64,000 nucleotides of DNA, taken from NCBI GenBank assembly GCA_911728455.2, contig OU452223.1, positions 6,222,174 to 6,286,173 on the forward strand, written 5' to 3'. The notes under the pieces are model-generated. The model ran no database searches and was not told where the DNA came from. It saw only the letters and a list, made by a program, of their open reading frames with translations. This document shows, one piece after another, positions 46,771 to 57,100 of the stretch (positions are counted from its first letter, which is position 1; the number at the start of each line of letters is the position of its first letter). The stretch comes from Marthasterias glacialis (lineage: Eukaryota > Echinodermata > Asteroidea > Forcipulatida > Asteriidae). The translations under genes and the position numbers were made by a program.

Positions 46771-47623
46771 CCGTCAAAAAGCTAAGCAAAAACAGGAAAG
46801 TCCTGTGCTGAATTGACACACAGTTTGAGAATCAAAACCTGGGGAGTATAAAAAGAAATACATGTAGAACAGGATTAATAAAAAAGATTTACATTGGTAA
46901 ATATCCCCGATCAAGTACACTTACATGACAGCAAGTGAGTCACAAAAAAGCTGGTGTAATGCCTTAACAATAGACGGACCAAACTGGCCCAACGCGTGCC
47001 AGCCTTCTATTGTTTGGCGTGTTGGCTATTCAAACGTTAATCCCTCCGTCAAGCTCCAGGATTTAATGAGCCCTTCGGCCAGTGCATGACCTCTTGCGTG
47101 CTGGCACATTCATGGTTTATGCAAAGCTATTGAAAATATTCACAGAGCGGAAACCCGCCGGGATCCGGCGGATTTCGGGCGATATTTGGGGTTAGTTAAA
47201 GACGGCTTCCCTAATAGCCATTGAATTTATGTGGAAATTATGATACAAAATGTAAAATTTCTCATATGTCCCATGCAGTATCTTGCCTGCCAGTAATTGC
47301 CCTGGAATGTACAAGGTCACTCTTTTGTAAACAAGGGTCACATGGTCTATACTGGGGAGTTACACTCGTGGTAGCCACGACACGAGGCTAATCGAACGCT
47401 GCGGTGTATTCACTTGACATTCTGGAAAAACTAAGGTTAAAGGTTGTTCCCCGCCGTGAGCGTGCAGCCATACTACGTCATTACACCAGGCAGCCACCAG
47501 AGACCGGCTCGCGAGCTGGGGCTGTGGTGGCATACACCGGGGCAGACACGAGTATCACGTGATGGCTAATCGAACGCTCTCGTGTAAGTTTTACTTACAC
47601 GTGTGAGCTAAACGAACGCACCC

Positions 47624-48007
47624 AATGTATTTACACGGAGACACCGGTTCCCAAAACGGCGCAACCAAGATTAGCTTGATGGTGACGTCAGGTGAATTGG
47701 GTCAATACATTAAACATTGAAAAAAATGCCTTTCAGTTGACATATTTATACAGACAGTTAAATATTACACATTCAAGTATATTAGTGAATGTTATAACTT
47801 TTTCAAAAAGCAGAAAATAATGTATCCAACCAACGAAGGCTAGCAGCTAAGTTGACAAAGACTTCACACTGTTTTTGACTGCTGACAACTGAATAACAGC
47901 TATGCCTCCAACAGTAAGAGTCACTTTATGAGCTACTTTAGTTCATTGTGTCTGCGTTGTAAATGTTTGTATCAGCTGATCAGTCAGCTGATCAGGTTGT
48001 TTAATAC
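47624..48007. other. Downstream flank of the lectin-like gene, no feature seen
   Basis: Plain AT-rich DNA between the MITE and the stop codon of the minus-strand lectin-like gene; it may hold its 3' untranslated region. A near-palindrome, AGCTGATCAGTCAGCTGATCA, is present around 47974-47994. Confidence 0.4.
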
Positions 48008-48703
48008 TCACTCATATTCGTAGTAGACACAGTTCTCCATCAAGTACTTGTCAGCATCAACCTGGGAGATGGTGACGTTGTTGAGTTGGCACATCTTCCC
48101 TGACAGGTTGAAGGAGTGGCAGTTGGGATCCTTGGAGCAGGCCAGGCAGCACTGGATGGGGTTTTGGATAAGGGTTTCCTTGTAGGTGTGGCTACCCAGA
48201 CAGTAGGGTGTGGCTTGATGACCGGAATCCTTGATGTTGACAGTAAAGCAGCGAAGAGGGTTACTGATACACCTATTACGCTCACATAGGAAACGCTTAA
48301 ATGAAGAGCACTCGCGGTCAGCCCACTTTCCAGAACTAGCTAAGATGACTGTGCATGTGTTTTCACTTTGATTTGTCATGAAATTGTATTCATTCTGATC
48401 ATCACAACCCAACCACATCTTTTTGTTTTTAGTATGATTCTTTAGAACTTCCTTTTGTAAATTCCAAATGAAGTCGTTTTCGGTTTTTGAGTTTGGTACT
48501 GCCAGGTCACTTCCAGCATCAAGGCATACCTGACGGGCTTCATACCAGTTGAGTGGTGTATCAGTGACCGACGCGTAGCATGACTGATCAAACTGCCTCC
48601 AGCCATACGGACAGCCTCGGGAGCGAATTGCATCGACGACCGCTTGACCAAGTATAACAACCAGACATCCACCCACCAAAATATCAAACGCCTTGAAGTA
48701 CAT
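48008..48703 (-). CDS. Secreted or membrane-anchored C-type-lectin-like protein with PAN/apple-like C-terminus
   Basis: A single uninterrupted frame of 231 residues from the ATG at 48703. Residues 1-25 are hydrophobic (DILVGGCLVVILGQAVVDA), a signal peptide or anchor. Residues about 30-145 form a C-type-lectin-like domain: CPYGWRQFDQSCY opening, WYEARQVCLDAGSDLAVPNS, MWLGCDD, then GKWADRECSSFKRFLCE with the closing cysteines. EPN/QPD and WND are not canonical (WAD), so calcium-dependent sugar binding is doubtful. Residues about 170-225 (CCLACSKDPNCHSFNL..CQLNN) resemble a PAN/apple module. Such proteins act outside the cell in adhesion or recognition. I chose this ATG because the next upstream in-frame codons lack ATG and the hydrophobic segment follows at once. 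Confidence 0.8.
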   Translation of the reverse strand: MYFKAFDILVGGCLVVILGQAVVDAIRSRGCPYGWRQFDQSCYASVTDTPLNWYEARQVCLDAGSDLAVPNSKTENDFIWNLQKEVLKNHTKNKKMWLGCDDQNEYNFMTNQSENTCTVILASSGKWADRECSSFKRFLCERNRCISNPLRCFTVNIKDSGHQATPYCLGSHTYKETLIQNPIQCCLACSKDPNCHSFNLSGKMCQLNNVTISQVDADKYLMENCVYYEYE

Positions 48704-49080
48704 AGCTTTAAACACTATTCTCCTCAACAATCAGATATGTGGGTTTTTTTTCTTTCCAGGCAATAGCAAAGCTTGATGATCTGAGAATAAAGTGATGATG
48801 ATGTTACACGATGAGATGTCTGTAAAGTTCTGTACGAGTAAACGAATACCAACTGGCAGTGAGTTGTGTTTAATTTTCCACAGTTACCTCAGCTTCGATT
48901 TTTCCTATATCAGTGTCTATCACCTTTTATTAGGAAAAAAAAGAAACATTTTTATTTTTGACTTTAAAGTAACAAGGCCGTAATATTTACATCTTAATTA
49001 CCTTGGCAACTTGTGATAAGAGTGTTCGTTAAGACACAGTTCATTTCAGGCTCTTTATTGACTACCGGGTATCTTTACAC

Positions 49081-49289
49081 TTAAAGGGGCTGTGTCGTCA
49101 TGATTATAGCAGTAAATGGAAAAACCCACTTTGCGCTTGTGTGCGCCGGCGGTCACATCACAGTTTGACAAAGACGGCAACCTTTGTGATTTGACCGCAA
49201 GCGCGCTCGTGTGCAGTATCTAGGTGAGAGTTCAACTCTCCATGCACAGCCACAGGCATGCGATAATCATGACGACACAGCCCCTTTAA
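49081..49289. mobile_element. 209-bp MITE, perfect 27-bp inverted ends, TTAA borders
   Basis: Starting TTAAAGGGGCTGTGTCGTCA and ending with its exact reverse complement for 27 bases, it has TTAA at both edges. TTAA target use with GC-rich ends points to a piggyBac-like non-autonomous element. There is no coding content. Confidence 0.88.
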
Positions 49290-49399
49290 TTTAGAAAACA
49301 AAAGCAAATTGCGAAATGATTGGGATGGACTTGTCATGTGATCGTTTGGTTACCCATTATGGCTTTTGTTTACTTTCGAACTATAAACAAATGCAACAA

Positions 49400-49725
49400 T
49401 CATCACTAATGATGTACCGTACCGCACTTTCCTATGGGGGACGTCGCGTTTGTTTACATTTTGATACCCACAATAGGTCACGTGACGCGGGTCGCGCAAT
49501 CGATCTTAGTCTATACATCATTGGAAAGGCATTCAACAGCTAAAGTAAACTCCTCTGATCACATGCAACCCCATTTTGACCTTGTCTTCTGGTTCAAACC
49601 GTTAGTTAAGCGAAAAACTATAGACCGATTGCGCGACCCGCGTCACGCGACCCCTCTTGGGTATAAAATGTAAACAAACACGACATCCTCCATAGGAAAG
49701 GGTGGTACGGTACATGATGATTAAT
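49400..49725. mobile_element. Foldback MITE upstream of ATP5PB
   Basis: The left arm (about 49400-49505) contains TGTACCGTACCGCACTTTCC and GTGACGCGGGTCGCGCAATC. The right arm (about 49620-49725) carries their reverse complements. The spacer is about 115 bp. A part of the same element (GTCGCGCAATCGGTCTATT) recurs at about 50338-50357. Confidence 0.8.
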
Positions 49726-51000
49726 GCATTTAGTTTATTCGATCGAGGCTTTTCTTGCTCGAAATCTGTGAAAGAAAATTGTAAAAGTACCGTATAAATG
49801 TGCACGATGTGTACAGCGCATGACGGAACGTTAGGCCAGACGACCGCGATCACCACACACTTTTCAACGCAAAAATTTCAACGTTTTGAAGCTGAACTCC
49901 TCCAAAGAAACTACTTTTCAAAACTGTGTGATTTCTTTGCCTGTTTGAAATTCTGCAAGGCTAGGTATTAATGTTCACTTTCCAACGTTGTTTATCCTTT
50001 TTTTGCAGTGATTTAAGCCTACGTTACAAACAAAATAACAGACGGGTGGCTACATAAAATACTAAATAGTCGTCCGACGCCGGTAGTGCATGGCTAAAAA
50101 AAACCTCTATTTAGTAGTCTTTTTCTGTTAAATTATGAAACAGAGATGTGATTTAAATTAATGCCACAACATACTACTTTAAATAAAGGGGCTGATTAAC
50201 TAATTCATAGCTTAACGAAAGTAAAATCGACTGTTTTCGAACTCACTCTGTGTCACGGCCTATCTCTTTACACGTATTTTTTCATCAGCTGTATGACGTC
50301 ATACCCGATAGGGGGTCACGTGACCTCATGTAAACATTGTCGCGCAATCGGTCTATTAAAACACCATAATTTCAGCTTTGCATTTAGTATGAAATCATGA
50401 ACATGGTTTGAATGCATGAAATTACATTTTGGGCATGGTCTTTTCAAATAAGACAATGGTGACGTCATTAAGTTTCAAAGTGTCTTAATTACAACAAGAT
50501 GTTTAAAATTGTGCGAATTTTAAATTTCAGCATTTCTTGAACCAATTTATCCAGATTTTTTTTATATTTTTTTTTACATACAATAGCAATAAAAGCTTAA
50601 ATTGAGAAAAAGTTCTTGAAATACATCTTTAACACATCTATTTTTAGCTTTGTATGATGCCTGACCTAAGATTTTTAATAAGAGTCGTCAGGGAATCTTT
50701 GGTCAGGGAACCAGACTACATCTTGAAATACAGAGAGCGCCCCCTATTTTCAAGTTGTGCTAGTTCAGTTGTGGTGCATGATTCGTTTATTGCAAACTTC
50801 GTCGTTTTCTAGTGGATAATTAGTGTTTTGCTTCACTTTGCGTAGAGCTCTTAATCGATTCAAAATTTAAACAATCGTTTTTAAAAGTGTATTATACTTA
50901 ATAAAAAATACTTAATTAAAAAAAGTACTTTTTTTCTTTATTTCGAAAGTAATTATTAAAAATGTTATACTTGCTGCTGCGCAGTACTAAATTCTCACTA
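49726..51000. other. Upstream region of ATP5PB, no gene recognised
   Basis: AT-rich sequence containing a partial copy of the neighbouring foldback (50290-50357) and short T- or A-runs. No protein-like frame was found. Confidence 0.4.
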
Positions 51001-51111
51001 ACAGCCAATCAAAATCAGTGTATCAAAAGATGTAGGCGGGATAGACCGGGTCTGCCATTATTTCAGTAGCTGTGGTGAAGACGGCTCTGTAAACGAGCCA
51101 ATATTCTCAGG
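51001..51111 (+). promoter_or_regulatory. Probable promoter and 5' untranslated region of ATP5PB
   Basis: A CCAAT box (51005-51009) lies about 105 bases before the start codon, followed by a GC-richer stretch (GTAGGCGGGATAGACCGGG) and a short leader. No TATA box is visible, as usual for a housekeeping respiratory gene. Confidence 0.5.
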
Positions 51112-54100
51112 ATGATTTCCCGACTTGCGTTAAGAAATGGTAATAAACATCATGTCTATTTATTTATGTTAATTTTCTGATTTTAAATGGTATTTGGTAA
51201 TATCTGATTTAGGTTTGAAAGTGTCAGAAATGGACGACATTGGCCGTACGTCTGTCTTACCAAATCATGGCGAAAGCCTACGCCGGTGTTTGTCGCGTGT
51301 TAATCCTACGTACCATTACCAAAGTACCAACCATGGTCATGGAGGTAGAAATTAAAATTCCTCCATGATCCTACCTGGTCTAGACCCATAACCCATTAGG
51401 GATAGGCATACATTTTTCAAATATATTTTTTCCATCAGGTTGATGGCATTTTGAAGAATGGCTTGCGCTTGCAGGCTACATTTTATTTTTTGTTTATTAA
51501 CCTACATTAGACCTAGACCCAGTAACTGGGGCGCTGTACTCCTTTTTTGAGATTTTTGACATTATCTGTCGTACTAGCGCCCCAGTCCGTGGTATAGTGG
51601 CGTGTCGTGGCCGAGCGGATAAGAACACCGGACTCAAGCTCTGGTGTCTCTGATCAGCAGAGTGTGGGTTCGAGTCCCGGTCAAGACACTTGTGTCCTTA
51701 AGCAAGACACTTAACCATTATTGCTTCGTCCTTCGGATGGGACGTAAAGCCGTTGGTCCCGTGTGTTGTGTAATGCACGTAAAAGAACCCAGTGACACTT
51801 ATCGCAAAGAGAAGGGGTTCACCCCGGTGTTCCTGGTTTGATCGGCTGCAGATTGCGCCACAGCACCTTGTGAACCATTACATGGTGCTATGTAAAGGAA
51901 CAGGTCTCATACTTCAAAAACGTAACTCATCATACCTCGCAGGAAAAAAATACTGAGCGCTCTGAGACGCCCATAGGGTGTGATAAAGCGCTATATAAAA
52001 ACTGCGTATTATTTGTATATTTGGAAAGTGCTCCGATTCGGAGTCCGAAGCGGTTTTTTTCTGAATCAGTTACAAAATTGTCAAAATTGCAACAAGGACT
52101 CGACAGAATTGCTTGAAAATCGCCTACTGGCTTCTCCAAGTATCTACGGTGAAATAAAATGCAGTTAATTGTACTCACGATCATTTTTGGTCCTCCAAAT
52201 CGATGATTTTTAGCCCACTATCACGCACATATCAAATTTGCCGTTAGAATCGCCATTTTGAATGTGATACTCAACGACCGTTTCCTTATGTGTAAATTGC
52301 TGCGAGGATTGCGTGTTTGCTGAGGCCCTGACTTTCATATTGTTTTCCGCGCAGTCAATGCAGGATACCAGGCTGTGTGTAGCGCCAATGTTCACTGATG
52401 CCCTGATATTCATATTGATTTGCGCAGTCAATGCAGGATACCAGCTGTGTAGCCTGGTATCCTGCATTGACTGCGCAAATCAATATGCATGTCAGGGCAT
52501 CAGCGAACATTGGTGCTACACACAGCCTGGTATCCTGCGTCGACTGCGCGGAAAACAATATGAAAGTTAGGACCTCAGCGAACACGCAATCCTTCCTTGC
52601 ATCGTTTATACACATAAGTACAGCGCCCCAGTTACTGGGTCTACATTAGACCCAGTAACTGGGGCGCTGTACTCCTTTTTTTTTTTAAATTTTGACATTG
52701 TCGGTCGTACTAGCGCCCCAGAAAAGTATGTGTAAGTTGGTTTGTAAAGCTGTTATAGCGAAGAGGATTTAAAACACCTCTAAAAAAGTGGCCAAAATTA
52801 CGACAAAAACTCAACAGAATTGCTGGAAAATCGCCTACTGCCTTCTCAAGATATCAAAGATGAAATAGAATGCATTTAATTGTACTTACGATCATTTTCT
52901 GTCCTCCAAATCGATGATTTTTTAGCCCACTAAAACCTACATCTACATCTAAACCTACATCATGCCTACTCCTACTCCTAGAACTATGAGGTTCGTTCTG
53001 CTATCGTCTCCACGAACCTCATAGAGTGACATGTACAAAATCCTATTCAAAACTTTCTGCCCTTCACGTTTACATGGCTACAGTTCTTTTTTGAAATCAG
53101 ATCTCGCCAAAACTAGGCTCTATGTGTTCTTTCAACTCTCATCGAGCGTTGCACGGGTCGAGAAAATCCACTCCGCAAACTAAAAGTTGTTAAAAAGTGA
53201 TAAATTCTCACCGTAATTCAGATCCCATTCAAACAGTATTGTAACAAACATGGCGACCGGAGTCGCAAAGTTAACTGGTATGCTGGTATGCGGTGCTCTG
53301 GTCCTATGGGCTGGTTCCGCTTGCCAGTTAATTTTGCAACTCCGGTTGCCATATTTGTTGCAATACTGTTTGAATGGGATCTGAGTTACGGTGAGAATTT
53401 ATCACTTTTTAACAACTTTTAGTTTGCGGAGTGGATTTTCTGGACCCGTGCCACGCTCGATGAGAGTTGAAAGAACACATAGAGCCTAGTTTTGGCGAGA
53501 TTTGATTTCAAAAAAGAACTGTACCCATGTAAACGTGAAGGGCAGAAAGTTTCGAATAGGATTTTGTACATGTCACTCTATGAGGTTCGTGGAGACGATA
53601 GCGGAACGAACCTCATACTTCTAGGAGTAGCCTACTCCTAGAACTATGAGGTTCGTTCCGCTATCGTCTCCAAACTGAAACCAGGCCAAGGTACCAGTTA
53701 GCTTTGCTTTATTGAGTGATTCAAGAAACAAAAAGAAATCAATTAGCAAAACTAATGGTGTACATTCGTGAAGCGTTTATAAACAAAATGGATTTTGTGG
53801 GGTTTTTTTCAGGCTCTATCTTGTCAGCAGCTATTCTGCGGACCTCCTCACCATGGTAAGAAGAATTTATGTATCAATTACAAAGAAACCTTAATATTTT
53901 CATTCAAAAACAGGATAATAAAGTACCGTTTCAAATTTATTTTGATGATATTTGCCTCACTAAAGATGATATCGTAGGGAAATTTTGATTTAAATTTAGA
54001 TTCAAGTTATAAGCTTCCATTTAAGGTTGGGTATTACCAGATTACACAACAAAATCAGCCAATGATAAGTGGTAGTTACTTAAAAACAAACAAATTAATT

Positions 54101-57100
54101 ATTGTCCAAATCCCAACATTATCTCAGGTCAATCGACCATGTACAATTTGACATGCATTTTGTGCATTGTCTAGTGGCATATGCAAAAGTTTTTTTTATG
54201 GTTTTTGTTTTGAAACGGCATCGTCTGTCAAAATTCAGTCAGAGAAAATAATTCTGAAACAACATTTCTTTCAGTGAAAATCAGACCATGCAACTTTGAA
54301 ATGTTGTGTGTCCAGGTAGCCCTGGAGGCCTTTGTCTTTCGTATAAATATTACAGTGACGCCATGGATATGAGGGCCCCTTTCTGGGGCGGAACATTTTC
54401 AGAGCTCCATAATTCAAATCTTACCTGTAAGAAGCTACTAATCTCGCAAAGATTGTGTGGTTTCTTTTAGGCTCTATCTTGTTAAAAAGTATCAGTTTTG
54501 TTTGTTCTCGTAAACATACCTGTCATGCGTACACGTACGATCACGTGTAGGGACAGGACAATTGCACGTTCTTTGTCCGCATAAATAGTGCTGTGCAGTC
54601 AGTGTATGGTGTTGAGCAAACACACGCATAATAGGTTTGCGTGATGAACTGTGTTTAAAGTTTGCAGAAATGTTTAACGTTGAGAGCTGAGTTATTTCAT
54701 GAAAATGACAGATTTATGAGGAATATCTGACATCCAAAACCCACTGCCAAAATATGTATGTGACCATGGAATGTTAATCCGGTAAGATTAGTAGCTTCTT
54801 ACATTTGAATTATGGAGCTCTGAAAATTTTTTGCCCCGGAAACGTACCCTCATATCTGGGACTCTGTATGTGTGTACAGCACAGAGAAAGAGTCTATGTA
54901 GAGCTGATGTTTAGGTAAACCATTTGAAGTCCTCTGTTGCATCCAGTATAACTAAACCCTCATTATTTTGTTTCTCTTTTGGCTGTGTAGTGTAACAGCA
55001 GCACCAAAGCTTCTATTTCACACAAGTCAGCAGCAGTTCATGCCTAAGAAGCTTCCTGAGACTGGTGGACAGGTTCGCTTTGGTTTCATCCCTGAGGAAT
55101 GGTTTCAATTCTTCTACAACAAAACAGGAGTCACTGGTAAGTTATTCCTAATACCAGTAACAGCAAGAAACATCAAAGAGATGGGTCGCTAGTAGCCTTT
55201 TTAATGCAAAACATGTCTAAGGGGATAAGATATAAGTATTTGCCGGTTACACGGTTAACCGACCGATCGTCCGGTTACATGTTTATATTTTTACGGTTTA
55301 GATAACCGTCAATACTTCATTCGAAAGTGCCACGAAACGCAGACCACATTGCGATCACGATGTACGCAATGCAGAATACACATCCGTGCGACATGTTATA
55401 AGCAGTCGCATCGTTTCCAATAATTTGCAGGCTGATAGTCTTTGATATCTTGCTGCTTTGCGTGCTACATTAAATGCAAGAAGCATTGAACACTAGAGGG
55501 TGCTTTCAAAACAGCGTGATAGAATAAGAGAGTGCGCCCTCTGTTGCTAAATATACCAGTCCATTATGACAAAATGCCTTTACCTAAGACTAGACGGGTC
55601 TGCGCATTCTCAAGACATCGCTGGTGTACCAACTACTAGCTGTTTACACAGCATTGTTTTTGCTGGTGTGCACGCTAAAGCGGTTGAAAGCATGGTTGAC
55701 AGAGCATAGTTCCTCGGAAATTGCAGCTTGTTTACGAAAAACTGAGTAACATGTAGGCTTTATTTTGCTAAAATGATAACATTTAGGATACCCTGAGTGA
55801 ACGACCTTTCAGAAATGGTTACACGTTTACAAAAGTAATCGTAAACGCACGGGCTTAATAGGATGCCAGATAGAGATGCATTGGGTTCCTTCTGCTGATT
55901 GTGGGTAGAGGGTCAGAAGGTCAAGAGGTCAAGGGATTTATGGCAAATAAAACAGTCTTTGCACACCTCAACATTCTGGGACTTTTTTGTGAGCCTTGTA
56001 TGCAAGTTTTCAATCAAGTGAAGAAAACATTGTAGGAATTTAACAGATCCAATATGTTCAAATACTTTCAAGAAATGCACAGTGAATAGGAAAGCACTGT
56101 TTGGTTTAGATGTATACAAAAAGGTTTACCCAAACGCAATGGCACACTTCAAATTGTGTCTACCATAAAATAAGCGCTAGTTATACCTGGAGCGCCCCTC
56201 CCCCCTCCCCCCTTTTTGACTTGGTTCGACTGACGCTGGCTTCACATTGCAGTCCAAGATCATTTTTGCAAGTCGCCCAGCACTCTGAACAGATTATTAT
56301 TCATATTCATAAATTTTGTTTTTTTTGTGTCAAGACGGTTTTCTCCTACTGTAAACCATAAAATGGAACCTTTTGTTGCTTTTTTGTTTGGGAGGGGGCT
56401 CATTTGGTTTCAGGATTTTGTAAAAGTGCATACATTGGCCCAAATTATTGTTTGGTAGAAGTTGGAATGGGACTGAATGCATTCTTTCTATTTATATGCC
56501 TAAAAAAATACATATGCCTCACAGGCCATGGCCTCTGTTGCCCATGTCTTGATCTTGGTGTCCCTTCAAAAGTTTCTCATTGACCTTCAGATTTTCCAAT
56601 GGAAGTGCTCTTTGCAAAACGAAAATGGCCTTGCCCTTTAAAAGATGAAAATTCAAACCCTAATGTTAAGTCTGCATTGCACTTTGGATGTTTAGCAATA
56701 ACTGTGTTCCTGTTTGTATTTTTCTAGGACCGTATATGTTTGGCACTGGCCTCATCATGTACCTCCTAAACAAAGAAATCTATGTCGTTGGACCAGAGAC
56801 AGTCCACGCGCTGGTAGCCCTTTCAGTTTTGGTGTATGGCATCAAGAAGTTTGGCCCGACTGTTGCTTCTAGCTGTGACAAAAACATAAAGGTAGGTTTC
56901 CTCATATCGCTTGTCAAGGTTCCTAATCCAATGAAGTTAACTGTTAACTCATACCAGATCTAAGAAATCAAGGAATATTTGCAGGACTCTGTTGTCCAGG
57001 AGAAAGCTGTCAAGAAAAGCCAGTGAAGAAATGCTCTTCTGAGGGAGAAAACAAATAATGAAAGCTGCTATGATAATTTGGCCTTGGAAGTGCCCTGTAT

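Larger units (their letters stand above)
43976..47347. mobile_element. 3.37-kb inverted-repeat DNA element inserted at TATA
   Basis: The ends read GACCATGTTACC and, reverse-complemented, GACCATGTGACC, and both continue with TGTTTACAAAAGAG. At about 200 bp inside each end the words GGGAAGCCGTCTTTAACTAA and CCGCCGGATCCC recur inverted, so the inverted repeats are long (about 250 bp) but diverged in the middle. TATA flanks both sides, a target duplication of TA or TATA. No transposase is visible. The interior carries three 499-bp tandem repeats with a small cysteine-rich frame and a minisatellite, so it is a non-autonomous element with captured or repeated cargo. Confidence 0.72.
43946..47623. 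mobile_element. Second copy of the GGGTGCGTTCG MITE, split by a 3.37-kb insertion
   Basis: The left piece (43946-43975) and right piece (47348-47623) together rebuild about 304 bp collinear with the copy at 41699-42002 in reverse orientation. The ends are GGGTGCGTTCGGTTAGCTT and GAGCTAAACGAACGCACCC. The break falls at TATA, which is present on both sides of the insertion. Confidence 0.85.

Noticed and set aside
46420-46819. Phe/Pro/Ser-rich minus-strand proteins
   Set aside because: They are read from a degenerate minisatellite of GGGACTGAGAAATAAC-like words.
51604-51690. A functional tRNA-Leu gene
   Set aside because: A and B boxes and a CAA anticodon-like loop are present, but the head is fused to a SINE body with a conserved central region and LINE-like tail, and the stem pairing is poor. 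It is called a SINE.
53250-53277. The palindrome mini-exon as the main first exon of ATP5PB
   Set aside because: The exon at 51112-51139 gives [10 protein letters not shown], a far better mitochondrial presequence match to subunit b, sits next to a CCAAT promoter and has the same phase. The palindrome version is kept only as a possible alternative.
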